From Streptomyces sp. FIT100 (lineage in GTDB: Bacteria > Actinomycetota > Actinomycetes > Streptomycetales > Streptomycetaceae), in contig NZ_CP075715.1 of assembly GCF_024584805.1 (NCBI RefSeq), positions 4,040,526 to 4,104,525 of the forward strand: 64,000 nucleotides of DNA, given 5' to 3'. Shown here piece after piece: positions 15,578-23,749 of the stretch. The notes beneath the pieces are model-generated. The model saw only the letters and a list, made by a program, of their open reading frames with translations. It was not told the DNA's origin and searched no databases. The translations under genes were made by a program, and so were the position numbers. Within the stretch, counting starts at the first letter, position 1. Every line of letters begins with the position of its first letter.

Positions 15578-17206
15578 ATGGCACCCGAACCCGAAGCAAG
15601 TGGCGGCGGAGTCTCGGAAGCTGCGGACTCCTGGGGCGTCGGCGGGCTCGTCGGTGACGGACGCTACCGGCTGACCCACCGTCTCGGGCGGGGCGGCATG
15701 GCCGAGGTGTTCGCGGCGGAGGACGTACGGCTCGGCCGCACCGTCGCCGTCAAGCTGCTCCGCGCCGACCTCGCCGAGGACCCGGTCTCCAAGGCGCGCT
15801 TCACGCGCGAGGCTCAGTCGGTCGCCGGGCTCAACCACCACGCCATCGTGGCCGTGTACGACTCCGGCGAGGACGTCGTGAACGGCCAGTCCGTGCCGTA
15901 CATCGTCATGGAGCTGGTCGAGGGCCGCACCATCCGCGATCTGCTCATCAGCGCGGAGGCACCGCCGCCCGAGCAGGCGCTGATCATCGTCTCCGGGGTT
16001 CTCGAGGCGCTCGCGTACTCGCACCAGCACGGCATCGTGCACCGTGACATCAAGCCCGCGAACGTCATCATCACCGACGGCGGCGCGGTGAAGGTGATGG
16101 ACTTCGGCATCGCCCGCGCACTGCACGGCGCGCAGTCGACGATGACCCAGACCGGCATGGTCATGGGCACGCCGCAGTACCTCTCCCCCGAGCAGGCGCT
16201 CGGCAAGGCCGTCGACCACCGCTCCGACCTGTACGCCACGGGCTGCCTGCTCTACGAACTGCTCGCGCTGCGCCCGCCTTTCACCGGCGAGACACCGTTG
16301 TCGGTCGTCTACCAGCACGTCCAGGACGCCCCCGTGCCCCCGTCCGAGACATCGGACGTCGCGCCGCCGGAGCTGGACGGGCTCGTCATCCGGGCGCTCG
16401 CGAAGGACCCGGACGACCGGTTCCAGAGCGCCGAGGAGATGCGTGGCCTCGTGCAGTACGGGCTGCAGATGCTCCAGCAGCAGGGCAGCCACACGGGTAC
16501 GTGGAACACCGGCCCGGTCGAGGTGCACGAGGGCGGCCACACCCCGGCGCAGGGGATGACCGCGACGACCGTGATCGGCCACCCGCCCCACGGGGACACC
16601 TCCCAGGGCCCGATCCTCCCGCCGCGCAATCCGGACGACGGCGGTTACGGGGCGTACGACGGCGCACGCGGCAACGGCCGCGGCGGGCGGGGCAAGGCGC
16701 TGCTCTTCGTCGCGCTCGCGCTGATCGCGATCACGGCGGGCGTGGTCTTCGCGCTCGACCGGGCGAACAACGCCGGAGAGAACCAGAAGCCGCAGCCCCA
16801 GATCTCGAGCACCCCGGACACCTCGGACGCGACGTCCCCGACGCCGTCCGAGACGGAGACCGAGGAGAGCGACGAGCCGGAGCAGCCGACGGACGGCGGC
16901 AACGAGCAGCCGTGGACGCCGTCCGACACCCCGACCGACCAGGACACGCCGTCCACGCCGCAGAGCCCCACCGACGGGGGGCCGACGGGCTCGCCCTCGA
17001 CGACGGAGGGGAACACGAGTGAGGGGTCGACGGAGGGCAACACGGACGAAGGGGCGACGGAGGGGGACACGAGTGAGGGGGCCACGGAGGGCGCGACCGA
17101 GGGGGTCACGGAGGGCGCGACCGACGGCGGCAACAGCACCGGTACCACCACCACCGGTCAGGACACCGGCGGGACCACGGGTCAGGTCGGCGGCAACACC
17201 ACCTGA
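15578..17206 (+). CDS. membrane Ser/Thr protein kinase with Thr/Glu-rich repetitive C-terminus
   Basis: A 542-residue kinase. The catalytic domain at about 28-290 has LGRGGMAEVF, VAVK, HRDIKPANVI, DFG and SPEQALG. A juxtamembrane linker leads to one TM helix at about 375-392 (LLFVALALIAITAGVVFAL), then an outside tail rich in Thr, Ser, Pro, Glu and Asp. The tail ends in TEG-type repeats (TEGATEGVTEGATDGG) and lacks a recognisable PASTA domain. ATG 15578 has GAGGAC 5 nt upstream. It is divergent from the PASTA-like kinase. The stop lies one base from the stop of the convergent phosphotransferase gene, leaving no room for a terminator. Confidence 0.9.
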   Translation: MAPEPEASGGGVSEAADSWGVGGLVGDGRYRLTHRLGRGGMAEVFAAEDVRLGRTVAVKLLRADLAEDPVSKARFTREAQSVAGLNHHAIVAVYDSGEDVVNGQSVPYIVMELVEGRTIRDLLISAEAPPPEQALIIVSGVLEALAYSHQHGIVHRDIKPANVIITDGGAVKVMDFGIARALHGAQSTMTQTGMVMGTPQYLSPEQALGKAVDHRSDLYATGCLLYELLALRPPFTGETPLSVVYQHVQDAPVPPSETSDVAPPELDGLVIRALAKDPDDRFQSAEEMRGLVQYGLQMLQQQGSHTGTWNTGPVEVHEGGHTPAQGMTATTVIGHPPHGDTSQGPILPPRNPDDGGYGAYDGARGNGRGGRGKALLFVALALIAITAGVVFALDRANNAGENQKPQPQISSTPDTSDATSPTPSETETEESDEPEQPTDGGNEQPWTPSDTPTDQDTPSTPQSPTDGGPTGSPSTTEGNTSEGSTEGNTDEGATEGDTSEGATEGATEGVTEGATDGGNSTGTTTTGQDTGGTTGQVGGNTT

Positions 17207-17207
17207 G

Positions 17208-18245
17208 TCACCCCGCGAACGCCTCGCACACCGCCTCGTACTCCCGCGTCCACCACACCGCCAGGGCCGACGCCGCAGGAAACTGCGGGTCGGCCCTGCG
17301 GTCGTGCAGCTGGTAGCGCCAGCGCAGGATCCAGAAGTCGTTGAGCCGCTCCCACCACACGCGGTGGACCGCGGCCGCCAGTTCCGCGCGGTCCGCGCCG
17401 GCCGCGCGGCGGTAGGCGCGCGCGTACGCCCGTACCTTCGCCAGCTCCAGCTCGCCCGCAGGCCGGACGAAGAAGATCACCGCGGCCCGTACGGCCTCCT
17501 CGGCGCGCGGCTGCACCCCGAGGCGGTCCCAGTCGACGATCGCGGCGGGCTCTGCGCCGCGGTGGTCCCCCCGGTAGAGCAGGTTGAGCGGGTGGAAGTC
17601 GCCGTGCACCCAGCCGCTGGCGGTGCCGGGCGGCGGGCGGCGGTGGGCGTGGCGTTCCAGGAGGGTGCGGCGCTCGACGAGGCGGTGCTCGGCGAGGGCG
17701 TCGAAGGCGTCGCGGGGGTGGTGGCGGCGCGCCAGGTCCAGCAGGTCGTCGATGAGCGCGAAGGTCTCGTCCGGGTCGGCGCTGTGGTGGGTGCGGGGGT
17801 GCGGTTCCGCCTCCATGACCCGCTCAAGGCCCGTGTGCACCAGGCCGAGCAGGGCGCCGAGGCGGCGTGACTCGGCGGTGGTCAGCTGGGCGCCGTCCCG
17901 GTGCCGGCCGTCGATCCAGGGGTGCAGCGCGTAGCAGCGGCCGCCGATGACGGCGACGGTGTCGCCGGCCGTGTCCGCTACCGGCGGGGCGACGGGGACG
18001 CCGAGGGACTCGAGCCGCTGGGTGGCGCGGTGCTGGCGGACGATGGTGGCCCGGTCGGCGGTCGGGGCGTCGACGTGCTGCTTGAGGAAGTAGGCGCCGC
18101 GGGTGGTGGCGAGCCGGTAGCCGCGGTTGAGGAGGCCCTGGGTGACGGGCTCGCAGGAGAGGGGCTCGCCGGGGTCGTCGTAGCGGCGCAGCAGCTCACC
18201 CAGCGGCGGGGAGGGGGCCAGAGCATTAGCAGATGAGCGCGGCAC
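17208..18245 (-). CDS. APH-fold phosphotransferase (aminoglycoside/choline/homoserine kinase type)
   Basis: A 345-residue protein of the APH superfamily. Key features are a nucleotide-binding N lobe (LLNRGYRLATTRGAYFLKQ), the catalytic loop VHGDFHPLNLLY at about 208-219, and the metal-binding IVDWDRLG at about 236-243. The fold phosphorylates small molecules (homoserine, choline, fructosamine or aminoglycosides); the substrate cannot be assigned. The start used is at 18245. It is convergent with the kinase upstream, with one base between the stop codons, and its start is only 15 nt from the stop of the oxidase gene at 18261. Confidence 0.83.
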   Translation of the reverse strand: MPRSSANALAPSPPLGELLRRYDDPGEPLSCEPVTQGLLNRGYRLATTRGAYFLKQHVDAPTADRATIVRQHRATQRLESLGVPVAPPVADTAGDTVAVIGGRCYALHPWIDGRHRDGAQLTTAESRRLGALLGLVHTGLERVMEAEPHPRTHHSADPDETFALIDDLLDLARRHHPRDAFDALAEHRLVERRTLLERHAHRRPPPGTASGWVHGDFHPLNLLYRGDHRGAEPAAIVDWDRLGVQPRAEEAVRAAVIFFVRPAGELELAKVRAYARAYRRAAGADRAELAAAVHRVWWERLNDFWILRWRYQLHDRRADPQFPAASALAVWWTREYEAVCEAFAG

Positions 18246-18260
18246 CCGCCAGATGATAGA

Positions 18261-18830
18261 TCACACAGCGTGTCGCACGGATCGCTCTGTGGATCGCTCT
18301 GTGGATCGGCCCGTGGCCCGGCCTGTGGCTCGGCTGGTGGTTCGGCCTGCGGATCCCTCGGTGGACCGCTCTGCCAACCGCCCCTCGGAGAGCGCCGACG
18401 AGCACGACGTGTGCACCGTGACGAACCGGGGCCGCAGGCGCATGTAGACCGGTTCGAAGGGTTCTCCGTCCACCTGGTCGGGGCCCGGCCCGAAGCTCGC
18501 GACCTCGGCCGCCGTGGGCTCGACGATCTCCGCCGTGCCGGTGCACTGGACCGACCAGAGGGCGTCCGCGCCCGAATTGAGGTTGTCCGCGCCGTACGCC
18601 ACCACGCTGCCGCCGCAGCTCCTGGCGAGTTCGAGTCCGGCGTGGACGCGGAGCAGGACGTTCCCGTCGTTCGACACGACATGGCGCGCCGGTGCGACGT
18701 ACGGCATCGCGTGCAGGCTGGTCGCCAGCCGCCCGTACGACACCCGGGAGAGCAGCTCGACGTCGCGGAGCTCCGCGGAGGGGTCCGACGAGAGCTCGGC
18801 CGGGACGGGGGGATTGTCCTGGGGAGGCAT
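18261..18830 (-). CDS. pyridoxamine 5'-phosphate oxidase-fold flavin protein with repeat-encoded tail
   Basis: A 189-residue protein. Residues about 20-155 match the FMN-binding split-barrel family (LLSRVSYGRLATSLHAMP, ARHVVSNDGNVLLRVHAG, ALWSVQCTGTAEIV). Members bind FMN or F420 and act as small-molecule oxidoreductases. The ATG at 18830 is the first of the conserved MPPQDNPP. The last ~35 residues are tetrapeptide repeats (ATGR, STER) encoded by a 12-bp minisatellite at 18280-18375, unlike the family's usual end. Two DosR-like palindromes lie upstream (18890-18941) and a DevR-like regulator is the next gene on the same strand, so hypoxia or redox control is a reasonable inference. Confidence 0.78.
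   Translation of the reverse strand: MPPQDNPPVPAELSSDPSAELRDVELLSRVSYGRLATSLHAMPYVAPARHVVSNDGNVLLRVHAGLELARSCGGSVVAYGADNLNSGADALWSVQCTGTAEIVEPTAAEVASFGPGPDQVDGEPFEPVYMRLRPRFVTVHTSCSSALSEGRLAERSTEGSAGRTTSRATGRATGRSTERSTERSVRHAV
18280..18375. repeat. 12-bp minisatellite, eight units, within the oxidase C-terminus
   Basis: Units of 12 nt begin with two identical copies GATCGCTCTGTG (18280-18291, 18292-18303), followed by GATCGGCCCGTG and five more diverged copies to 18375. The 12-nt period keeps frame and encodes repeated four-residue blocks. Confidence 0.8.
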
Positions 18831-18889
18831 GACCCCCACTGTCGGCCGACGGGCGGTGGCACCGAAAGGGCCGCCCGGCCCCCTGCGTG

Positions 18890-18903
18890 GGGACCTAGGT
18901 CCC
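18890..18903. promoter_or_regulatory. DosR/DevR-like box, proximal
   Basis: GGGACCTAGGTCCC is a perfect 14-bp palindrome. Mycobacterial DevR boxes have the core GGGAC-N4-GTCCC, which this matches exactly. Its centre is about 66 nt upstream of the oxidase ATG at 18830. Confidence 0.6.
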
Positions 18904-18929
18904 GAGGGGGTGCGAGGGCCGTGCGGTGG

Positions 18930-18945
18930 GTCCCCTAGGGGCCGA
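18930..18945. promoter_or_regulatory. DosR/DevR-like box, distal
   Basis: GGTCCCCTAGGGGCCG contains the perfect palindrome CCCCTAGGGG (18932-18941). It is centred 40 bp upstream of the proximal box, the face-of-helix spacing expected for paired sites. Weaker match than the proximal box. Confidence 0.4.
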
Positions 18946-18979
18946 AAGGTCCGAAGGGGCCGGGGCCGCGCGGCGCGCT

Positions 18980-19639
18980 CTACTGCCGCTCCGCCTGCAT
19001 GCGCGCCACGTACGCCGCGGCCTGCGAGCGGCGCTCCATGCCCAGCTTCGCGAGCAGGCTGGATACGTAGTTCTTGATGGTCTTCTCGGCCAGGTGGAGT
19101 CGCTCGCCGATGGCCCGGTTGGTCAGCCCCTCGCCGATCAGATCCAGGATCCTGCGCTCCTGGTCGGTCAGGCTCGCGAGCTTCGCGTCCCCCTTGGGGG
19201 CGTTGCCGTCGCGCAGCCGCTCCAGGACGCGCGCGGTGGCCACGGGGTCGAGCAGCGACTTGCCCGCCGCCACGTCGCGCACCGCCGCCAGCAGCTCGGT
19301 GCCGCGGATGGCCTTGAGGACATAGCCCGAGGCCCCGGCCATGATCGCGTCGAAAAGTGCCTCGTCGTCGGAGTACGAGGTGAGCATCAGGCATTTGATG
19401 GCGTCGTTCTGGGAACGAACCTCACGGCAGACCTCGACGCCGCTGCCGTCCGGAAGCCGTACGTCCAGAACGGCCACATCAGGGCGGGTCGCGGGGATCC
19501 TGACCAGGGCGTCTGCCGCCGTGCCGGCCTCGCCCACGACCTCGATGTCGTCCTCGACCGACAGCAGCTCGTGGACGCCACGCCGGACGACTTCGTGGTC
19601 ATCCAACAGAAATACTGTGATTTTTCCGTCTTCGCGCAC
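18980..19639 (-). CDS. NarL/DevR-family response regulator
   Basis: A 219-residue two-component response regulator. The receiver domain (about 7-125) has the acidic pair DD at 13-14, phosphoacceptor Asp at about 59 in VLDVRLPDG, and the conserved Lys in GYVLKAI. The LuxR-type HTH (about 152-215) reads LTDQERRILDLIGEGLTNRA and AEKTIKNYVSSLLAKLGM, close to mycobacterial DosR/DevR. No kinase gene is adjacent, so it is an orphan. Its position beside bkdA matches S. coelicolor SCO3818, which from memory is linked to cross-talk with a DevS-like kinase. The start is GTG 19639 without a strong ribosome site. It is divergent from bkdA. Confidence 0.9.
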   Translation of the reverse strand: MREDGKITVFLLDDHEVVRRGVHELLSVEDDIEVVGEAGTAADALVRIPATRPDVAVLDVRLPDGSGVEVCREVRSQNDAIKCLMLTSYSDDEALFDAIMAGASGYVLKAIRGTELLAAVRDVAAGKSLLDPVATARVLERLRDGNAPKGDAKLASLTDQERRILDLIGEGLTNRAIGERLHLAEKTIKNYVSSLLAKLGMERRSQAAAYVARMQAERQ

Positions 19640-19970
19640 GGGGTAAGTCTCACATACTCACTCTTCCCGTGTCCGGGGTGACCGGGATAACGTGCCCGTG
19701 TTCCGGCGGCCTGCAAGGCTGTGACCAGTGGTTGTTCCCGCTTTTCTCGATTTACTTGGAAATCCAAGCAAAATCGCAGGTCAAATGGGGTTTCGCAGTA
19801 ATGCGGCCCACTGGGTAACGTGCCTTTGGCAGGGCGCTCGCCGGGGCACCTGTCAGCCTGTTCCCGAGTCATACCCAACGGTGCACCCACCCCGTGCACG
19901 GGTACGGAGCAGGCGAGCCGCACTGGTTCCCGGCGGATCCCGGGGGCCGGACAGACGGAGGAGCACGCAC
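19640..19970. other. divergent regulatory region between the response regulator and bkdA
   Basis: No gene is seen in these 331 nt. A block at 19740-19810 is much more AT-rich than its surroundings and holds the inverted repeat at 19748-19776. The bkdA ribosome site (GGAGGA) lies at about 19957-19962. Confidence 0.6.
19748..19776. promoter_or_regulatory. extended inverted repeat upstream of bkdA, candidate operator
   Basis: CTTGGA (19755-19760) and TCCAAG (19763-19768) flank AA, and an outer pair CGATTT (19748-19753) and AAATCG (19771-19776) continues the symmetry with one extra base on the right. It is about 195 nt before bkdA and 110 nt before the divergent regulator start. Confidence 0.5.
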
Positions 19971-21236
19971 GTGACCGTGGAGAGCACTGCCGCGAGCAAA
20001 CCGCGCCGCAGTAGTAAGCGCACCGGCGCCACCGCCGCGAAGAGCGCAAGCAGCGCAACCAGCGCGAGCAGCGCAAAGCGCGCCGGGAAGCAGCCGCAGC
20101 AGGAGCCGCAGCCGGGGACTTCCGAGCCGCAGCTCGTACAGCTGCTGACGCCCGAGGGCGAGCGGGTCGAGCACCCTGAGTACAACGTCGACCTCAGCGC
20201 GGACGAGCTCAAGGGCCTGTACCGGGACATGGTCCTGACGCGTCGCTTCGACGCCGAGGCCACGGCCCTCCAGCGCCAGGGCGAGCTGGGCCTGTGGGCG
20301 TCGCTGCTGGGTCAGGAGGCCGCCCAGATCGGCTCGGGACGGGCCCTGCGCGACGACGACTACGTCTTCCCGACCTACCGCGAGCACGGCGTCGCCTGGT
20401 GCCGCGGGGTCGACCCGACGAACCTGCTCGGCATGTTCCGCGGCGTGAACCACGGCGGCTGGGATCCGAACAGCAACAACTTCCACCTGTACACGATCGT
20501 GATCGGCTCGCAGACGCTGCACGCGACCGGGTACGCGATGGGTGTCGCCAAGGACGGCGCGGACTCCGCCGTCATCGCCTACTTCGGCGACGGCGCCTCC
20601 AGCCAGGGAGACGTCGCGGAGTCCTTCACCTTCTCCGCGGTCTACAACGCCCCGGTCGTGTTCTTCTGCCAGAACAACCAGTGGGCGATCTCCGAGCCCA
20701 CCGAGCGCCAGACCCGTGTGCCGCTCTACCAGCGCGCCCAGGGCTTCGGCTTCCCGGGCGTCCGCGTCGACGGCAACGACGTGCTCGCGTGCCTGGCCGT
20801 GACCCGGTCCGCGCTGGAGCGCGCCCGGCGCGGCGAGGGCCCGACGCTGGTCGAGGCGTTCACGTACCGGATGGGCGCCCACACGACCTCCGACGACCCC
20901 ACCAAGTACCGGCACGACGACGAGCGGGCGGCCTGGGAGGCCAAGGACCCGATCCTGCGTCTGCGGACGTACCTGGAGCGCGAGGTCCTCGGCGAGAACG
21001 AGGCCGAGGCGTTCTTCACCGCCCTGGAGGAGGAGAGCGACGTGCTCGCCAAGCGCGTGCGCGAGGTCGTCCGCGCCATGCCCGACCCGGACCACATGGC
21101 CATTTTCGAGAACGTGTACGCCGACGGGCACGCCCTCGTCGACGAGGAGCGCGCGCAGTTCGCCGCCTACCAGGCGTCGTTCGCGACAGAGCTGGACAGC
21201 GGCTCCGCCGCGGGCCCGGCGCAGGAGGGCAAGTAA
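19971..21236 (+). CDS. bkdA: branched-chain 2-oxo acid dehydrogenase E1 alpha subunit
   Basis: A 421-residue TPP-binding E1 alpha. A low-complexity Ser/Ala/Lys N-terminus (about 1-45) precedes the catalytic domain; the TPP motif GDGASSQGDVAESF followed by NNQWAISEP is the GDG-x(n)-NN signature, and the phosphorylation-loop region YRMGAHTTSDDPTKYR fits E1 alpha. With E1 beta it decarboxylates branched 2-oxo acids, giving primers for iso/anteiso fatty acids and polyketides. GTG 19971 has GGAGGA 8 nt upstream. It is the first gene of an intact bkdABC operon and matches cluster 1 of S. coelicolor naming. Automatic annotation may call it pdhA; the paired clusters favour bkd. Confidence 0.93.
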   Translation: MTVESTAASKPRRSSKRTGATAAKSASSATSASSAKRAGKQPQQEPQPGTSEPQLVQLLTPEGERVEHPEYNVDLSADELKGLYRDMVLTRRFDAEATALQRQGELGLWASLLGQEAAQIGSGRALRDDDYVFPTYREHGVAWCRGVDPTNLLGMFRGVNHGGWDPNSNNFHLYTIVIGSQTLHATGYAMGVAKDGADSAVIAYFGDGASSQGDVAESFTFSAVYNAPVVFFCQNNQWAISEPTERQTRVPLYQRAQGFGFPGVRVDGNDVLACLAVTRSALERARRGEGPTLVEAFTYRMGAHTTSDDPTKYRHDDERAAWEAKDPILRLRTYLEREVLGENEAEAFFTALEEESDVLAKRVREVVRAMPDPDHMAIFENVYADGHALVDEERAQFAAYQASFATELDSGSAAGPAQEGK

Positions 21237-21239
21237 GCC

Positions 21240-22220
21240 ATGGCCGCAGAGAAGATGTCGCTCGCGAAGGCGCTCAACGAGTCGCTGCGCAAGGCGCTCG
21301 ACACCGACCCCAAGGTCCTGATCATGGGCGAGGACGTCGGCAAGCTCGGCGGAGTCTTCCGGATCACCGACGGGCTCCAGAAGGACTTCGGCGAGGGACG
21401 GGTCATCGACACCCCGCTCGCCGAGTCCGGCATCGTCGGCACCGCGATCGGTCTCGCGCTGCGCGGGTACCGCCCGGTCGTCGAGATCCAGTTCGACGGA
21501 TTCGTCTTCCCCGCGTACGACCAGATCGTCACGCAGCTCGCGAAGATGCACGCCCGCGCGCTCGGCAAGATCAAGCTGCCGGTCGTCGTCCGTATCCCGT
21601 ACGGCGGCGGCATCGGCGCCGTCGAGCACCACTCCGAGTCGCCCGAGGCGCTCTTCGCGCATGTCTCGGGCCTGAAGGTGGTCTCGCCCTCGAACGCGTC
21701 GGACGGCTACTGGATGCTCCAGCAGGCCATCCAGAGCGACGACCCGGTGATCTTCTTCGAGCCGAAGCGGCGCTACTGGGACAAGGCCGAGGTCGACACC
21801 GAGGCCATCCCCGACCCGCTGCACGCCGCCCGGACCGTCCGCACCGGCACGGACCTCACGCTCGCCGCGTACGGCCCGATGGTGAAGGTCTGCCTCGAGG
21901 CCGCCGCGGCCGCCGAGGAGGAGGGCAAGTCGCTGGAGGTCCTGGACCTGCGCTCGATGTCCCCGATCGACTTCGACGCCGTGCAGAAGTCCGTGGAGAA
22001 GACCCGCCGGCTCGTCGTCGTCCACGAGGCCCCGGTCTTCTACGGCTCCGGTGCCGAGATCGCCGCCCGCATCACGGAGCGGTGCTTCTACCACCTGGAG
22101 GCCCCGGTGCTGAGGGTCGGCGGTTTCCACGCCCCGTACCCGCCGGCCCGGCTCGAGGAGGAGTACCTCCCGGGACTGGACCGTGTGCTCGACGCCGTCG
22201 ACCGCTCGCTGGCGTACTGA
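21240..22220 (+). CDS. bkdB: branched-chain 2-oxo acid dehydrogenase E1 beta subunit
   Basis: A 326-residue E1 beta. It contains the N-terminal transketolase-like pyrimidine-binding domain (MGEDVGKLGGVFRITDGLQ, and the Glu of ESGIVGTAIGLA), RIPYGGGIGAVEHHSESPEA, EPKRRYW, and the C-terminal domain (LDLRSMSPIDFDAV). It forms the alpha2beta2 decarboxylase with the gene upstream. ATG 21240 is 4 nt after the bkdA stop with AGGAGG about 10 nt upstream. It is highly similar to the partial paralogue at the left edge of the window, for example EPKRxYW and ERCF-HHLEAPVLRV. Confidence 0.95.
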   Translation: MAAEKMSLAKALNESLRKALDTDPKVLIMGEDVGKLGGVFRITDGLQKDFGEGRVIDTPLAESGIVGTAIGLALRGYRPVVEIQFDGFVFPAYDQIVTQLAKMHARALGKIKLPVVVRIPYGGGIGAVEHHSESPEALFAHVSGLKVVSPSNASDGYWMLQQAIQSDDPVIFFEPKRRYWDKAEVDTEAIPDPLHAARTVRTGTDLTLAAYGPMVKVCLEAAAAAEEEGKSLEVLDLRSMSPIDFDAVQKSVEKTRRLVVVHEAPVFYGSGAEIAARITERCFYHLEAPVLRVGGFHAPYPPARLEEEYLPGLDRVLDAVDRSLAY

Positions 22221-22230
22221 GGAGAGGGTC

Positions 22231-23664
22231 GTGACGACGATGACTGAGAACGCGGCTCGCTTCCGTGAGTTCAAGATGCCCGACGTGGGCGAGGGACTGA
22301 CCGAGGCCGAGATCCTCAAGTGGTACGTCAAGCCCGGTGACAGCGTCACCGACGGCCAGGTGGTGTGCGAGGTCGAGACGGCGAAGGCGGCGGTGGAGCT
22401 GCCGATCCCGTACGACGGCGTCGTGCACGAGCTGCGCTTCGACGAGGGCACGACGGTGGACGTCGGTACGGCGATCATCACCGTGGACGTCGCTCCGGGG
22501 TCGGAGACCGCCGAGCCCCCCGCTCCCGCGGCCGAGCCGGCCGCCCCCGAGCCGGAGGCCGAGGCCAAGCCCACCGGCCGCCAGCCGGTGCTCGTCGGGT
22601 ACGGCGTCGCCGAGTCCTCGACCAAGCGCCGCCCGCGCAAGGGCACTTCGGTGCCGGAGCAGGCGCAGGCCGCCCAGGTCCAGGCCGCCGTGCAGGCCGA
22701 GCTCAACGGGCACGGCGGCGCCGTCGCGGTGCCGGCCGCGGCCCGCCCGCTGGCCAAGCCCCCGGTCCGCAAGCTGGCCAAGGACCTCGGCGTGGACCTC
22801 GCCGCGGTCGTCCCCAGCGGGCCCGACGGGATCATCACCCGCGAGGACGTGCACGCGGCGGCGGCCCCCGCGGCCGCCGCCCCGGCGCCCGTCCGCGCTC
22901 CGGAGCCCGTGGCCGCCGCCCCCGCTCCCGCTGCCGCCGCCGCGCCCGCCGCGGTGCCCGGCGCCCGGGAGACCCGTGTCCCCATCAAGGGCGTACGGAA
23001 GGCCACGGCCGCCGCGATGGTCGGGTCCGCCTTCACCGCGCCGCACGTCACCGAGTTCGTCACGGTCGACGTGACGCGCACGATGAAGCTGGTAGAGGAG
23101 CTCAAGTCCGACAAGGACATGGCAGGGCTCCGGGTGAACCCGCTGCTGCTCATCGCCAAGGCGCTGCTCGTCGCGATCAGGCGCAACCCGGCGGTCAACG
23201 CCGCCTGGGACGAGGCGAACCAGGAGATCGTGCTCAAGCACTACGTCAACCTGGGCATCGCCGCGGCCACACCCCGCGGTCTGATCGTGCCGAACATCAA
23301 GGACGCGCACGACAAGACCCTGCCGCAACTGGCGGAGGCGCTCGGCGAGCTGGTCGCCACCGCCCGCGAGGGCAAGACCACCCCTGCGGCCATGCAGGGC
23401 GGCACGGTGACCATCACCAACGTCGGCGTCTTCGGCGTCGACACGGGCACGCCGATCCTCAACCCGGGCGAGTCCGCGATCCTCGCGGTCGGTGCGATCA
23501 AGCTCCAGCCCTGGGTCCACAAGGGCAAGGTCAAGCCCCGTCAGGTCACCACGCTGGCGCTCTCCTTCGACCACCGGCTGGTCGACGGCGAGCTCGGCTC
23601 CAAGGTGCTTGCGGACGTCGCGGCGGTCCTGGAGAACCCGAAGCGGCTCATCACCTGGGCGTAG
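22231..23664 (+). CDS. bkdC: branched-chain 2-oxo acid dehydrogenase E2 (dihydrolipoamide acyltransferase)
   Basis: A 477-residue E2. The lipoyl domain has its lysine at about K52 (VETAKAAVEL), and a peripheral-subunit-binding domain lies at about 173-210 (KPPVRKLAKDLGVDLAAVVP). An Ala/Pro-rich linker then leads to the acyltransferase domain with the active-site DHRLVDGE near the C-terminus. It is the core of the complex and hands the acyl group to CoA. The GTG at 22231 has GGAG 6 nt upstream; ATG 22240 is an alternative. It is the last gene of the bkd operon and is followed by a strong hairpin at 23703-23734. No E3 gene is present in the window. Confidence 0.94.
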   Translation: MTTMTENAARFREFKMPDVGEGLTEAEILKWYVKPGDSVTDGQVVCEVETAKAAVELPIPYDGVVHELRFDEGTTVDVGTAIITVDVAPGSETAEPPAPAAEPAAPEPEAEAKPTGRQPVLVGYGVAESSTKRRPRKGTSVPEQAQAAQVQAAVQAELNGHGGAVAVPAAARPLAKPPVRKLAKDLGVDLAAVVPSGPDGIITREDVHAAAAPAAAAPAPVRAPEPVAAAPAPAAAAAPAAVPGARETRVPIKGVRKATAAAMVGSAFTAPHVTEFVTVDVTRTMKLVEELKSDKDMAGLRVNPLLLIAKALLVAIRRNPAVNAAWDEANQEIVLKHYVNLGIAAATPRGLIVPNIKDAHDKTLPQLAEALGELVATAREGKTTPAAMQGGTVTITNVGVFGVDTGTPILNPGESAILAVGAIKLQPWVHKGKVKPRQVTTLALSFDHRLVDGELGSKVLADVAAVLENPKRLITWA

Positions 23665-23702
23665 CCACGCCCTGACACGAAGAGGCACGCACGGACACAC
23701 GA

Positions 23703-23734
23703 AGGGGGCCCGCCGCGAAAGCGGCGGGCCCCCT
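23703..23734. terminator. bidirectional terminator with GAAA tetraloop
   Basis: A perfect 14-bp stem (23703-23716 with 23721-23734) closed by GAAA, lying between the convergent bkdC and the D-Ala-D-Ala carboxypeptidase gene. Confidence 0.88.
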
Positions 23735-23749
23735 TTGCGTGCGTGCGGG

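Noticed and set aside
19869..23237. A 1122-codon open frame on the minus strand
   Set aside because: It lies opposite the bkdABC genes and has no recognisable domain; a high-GC shadow.
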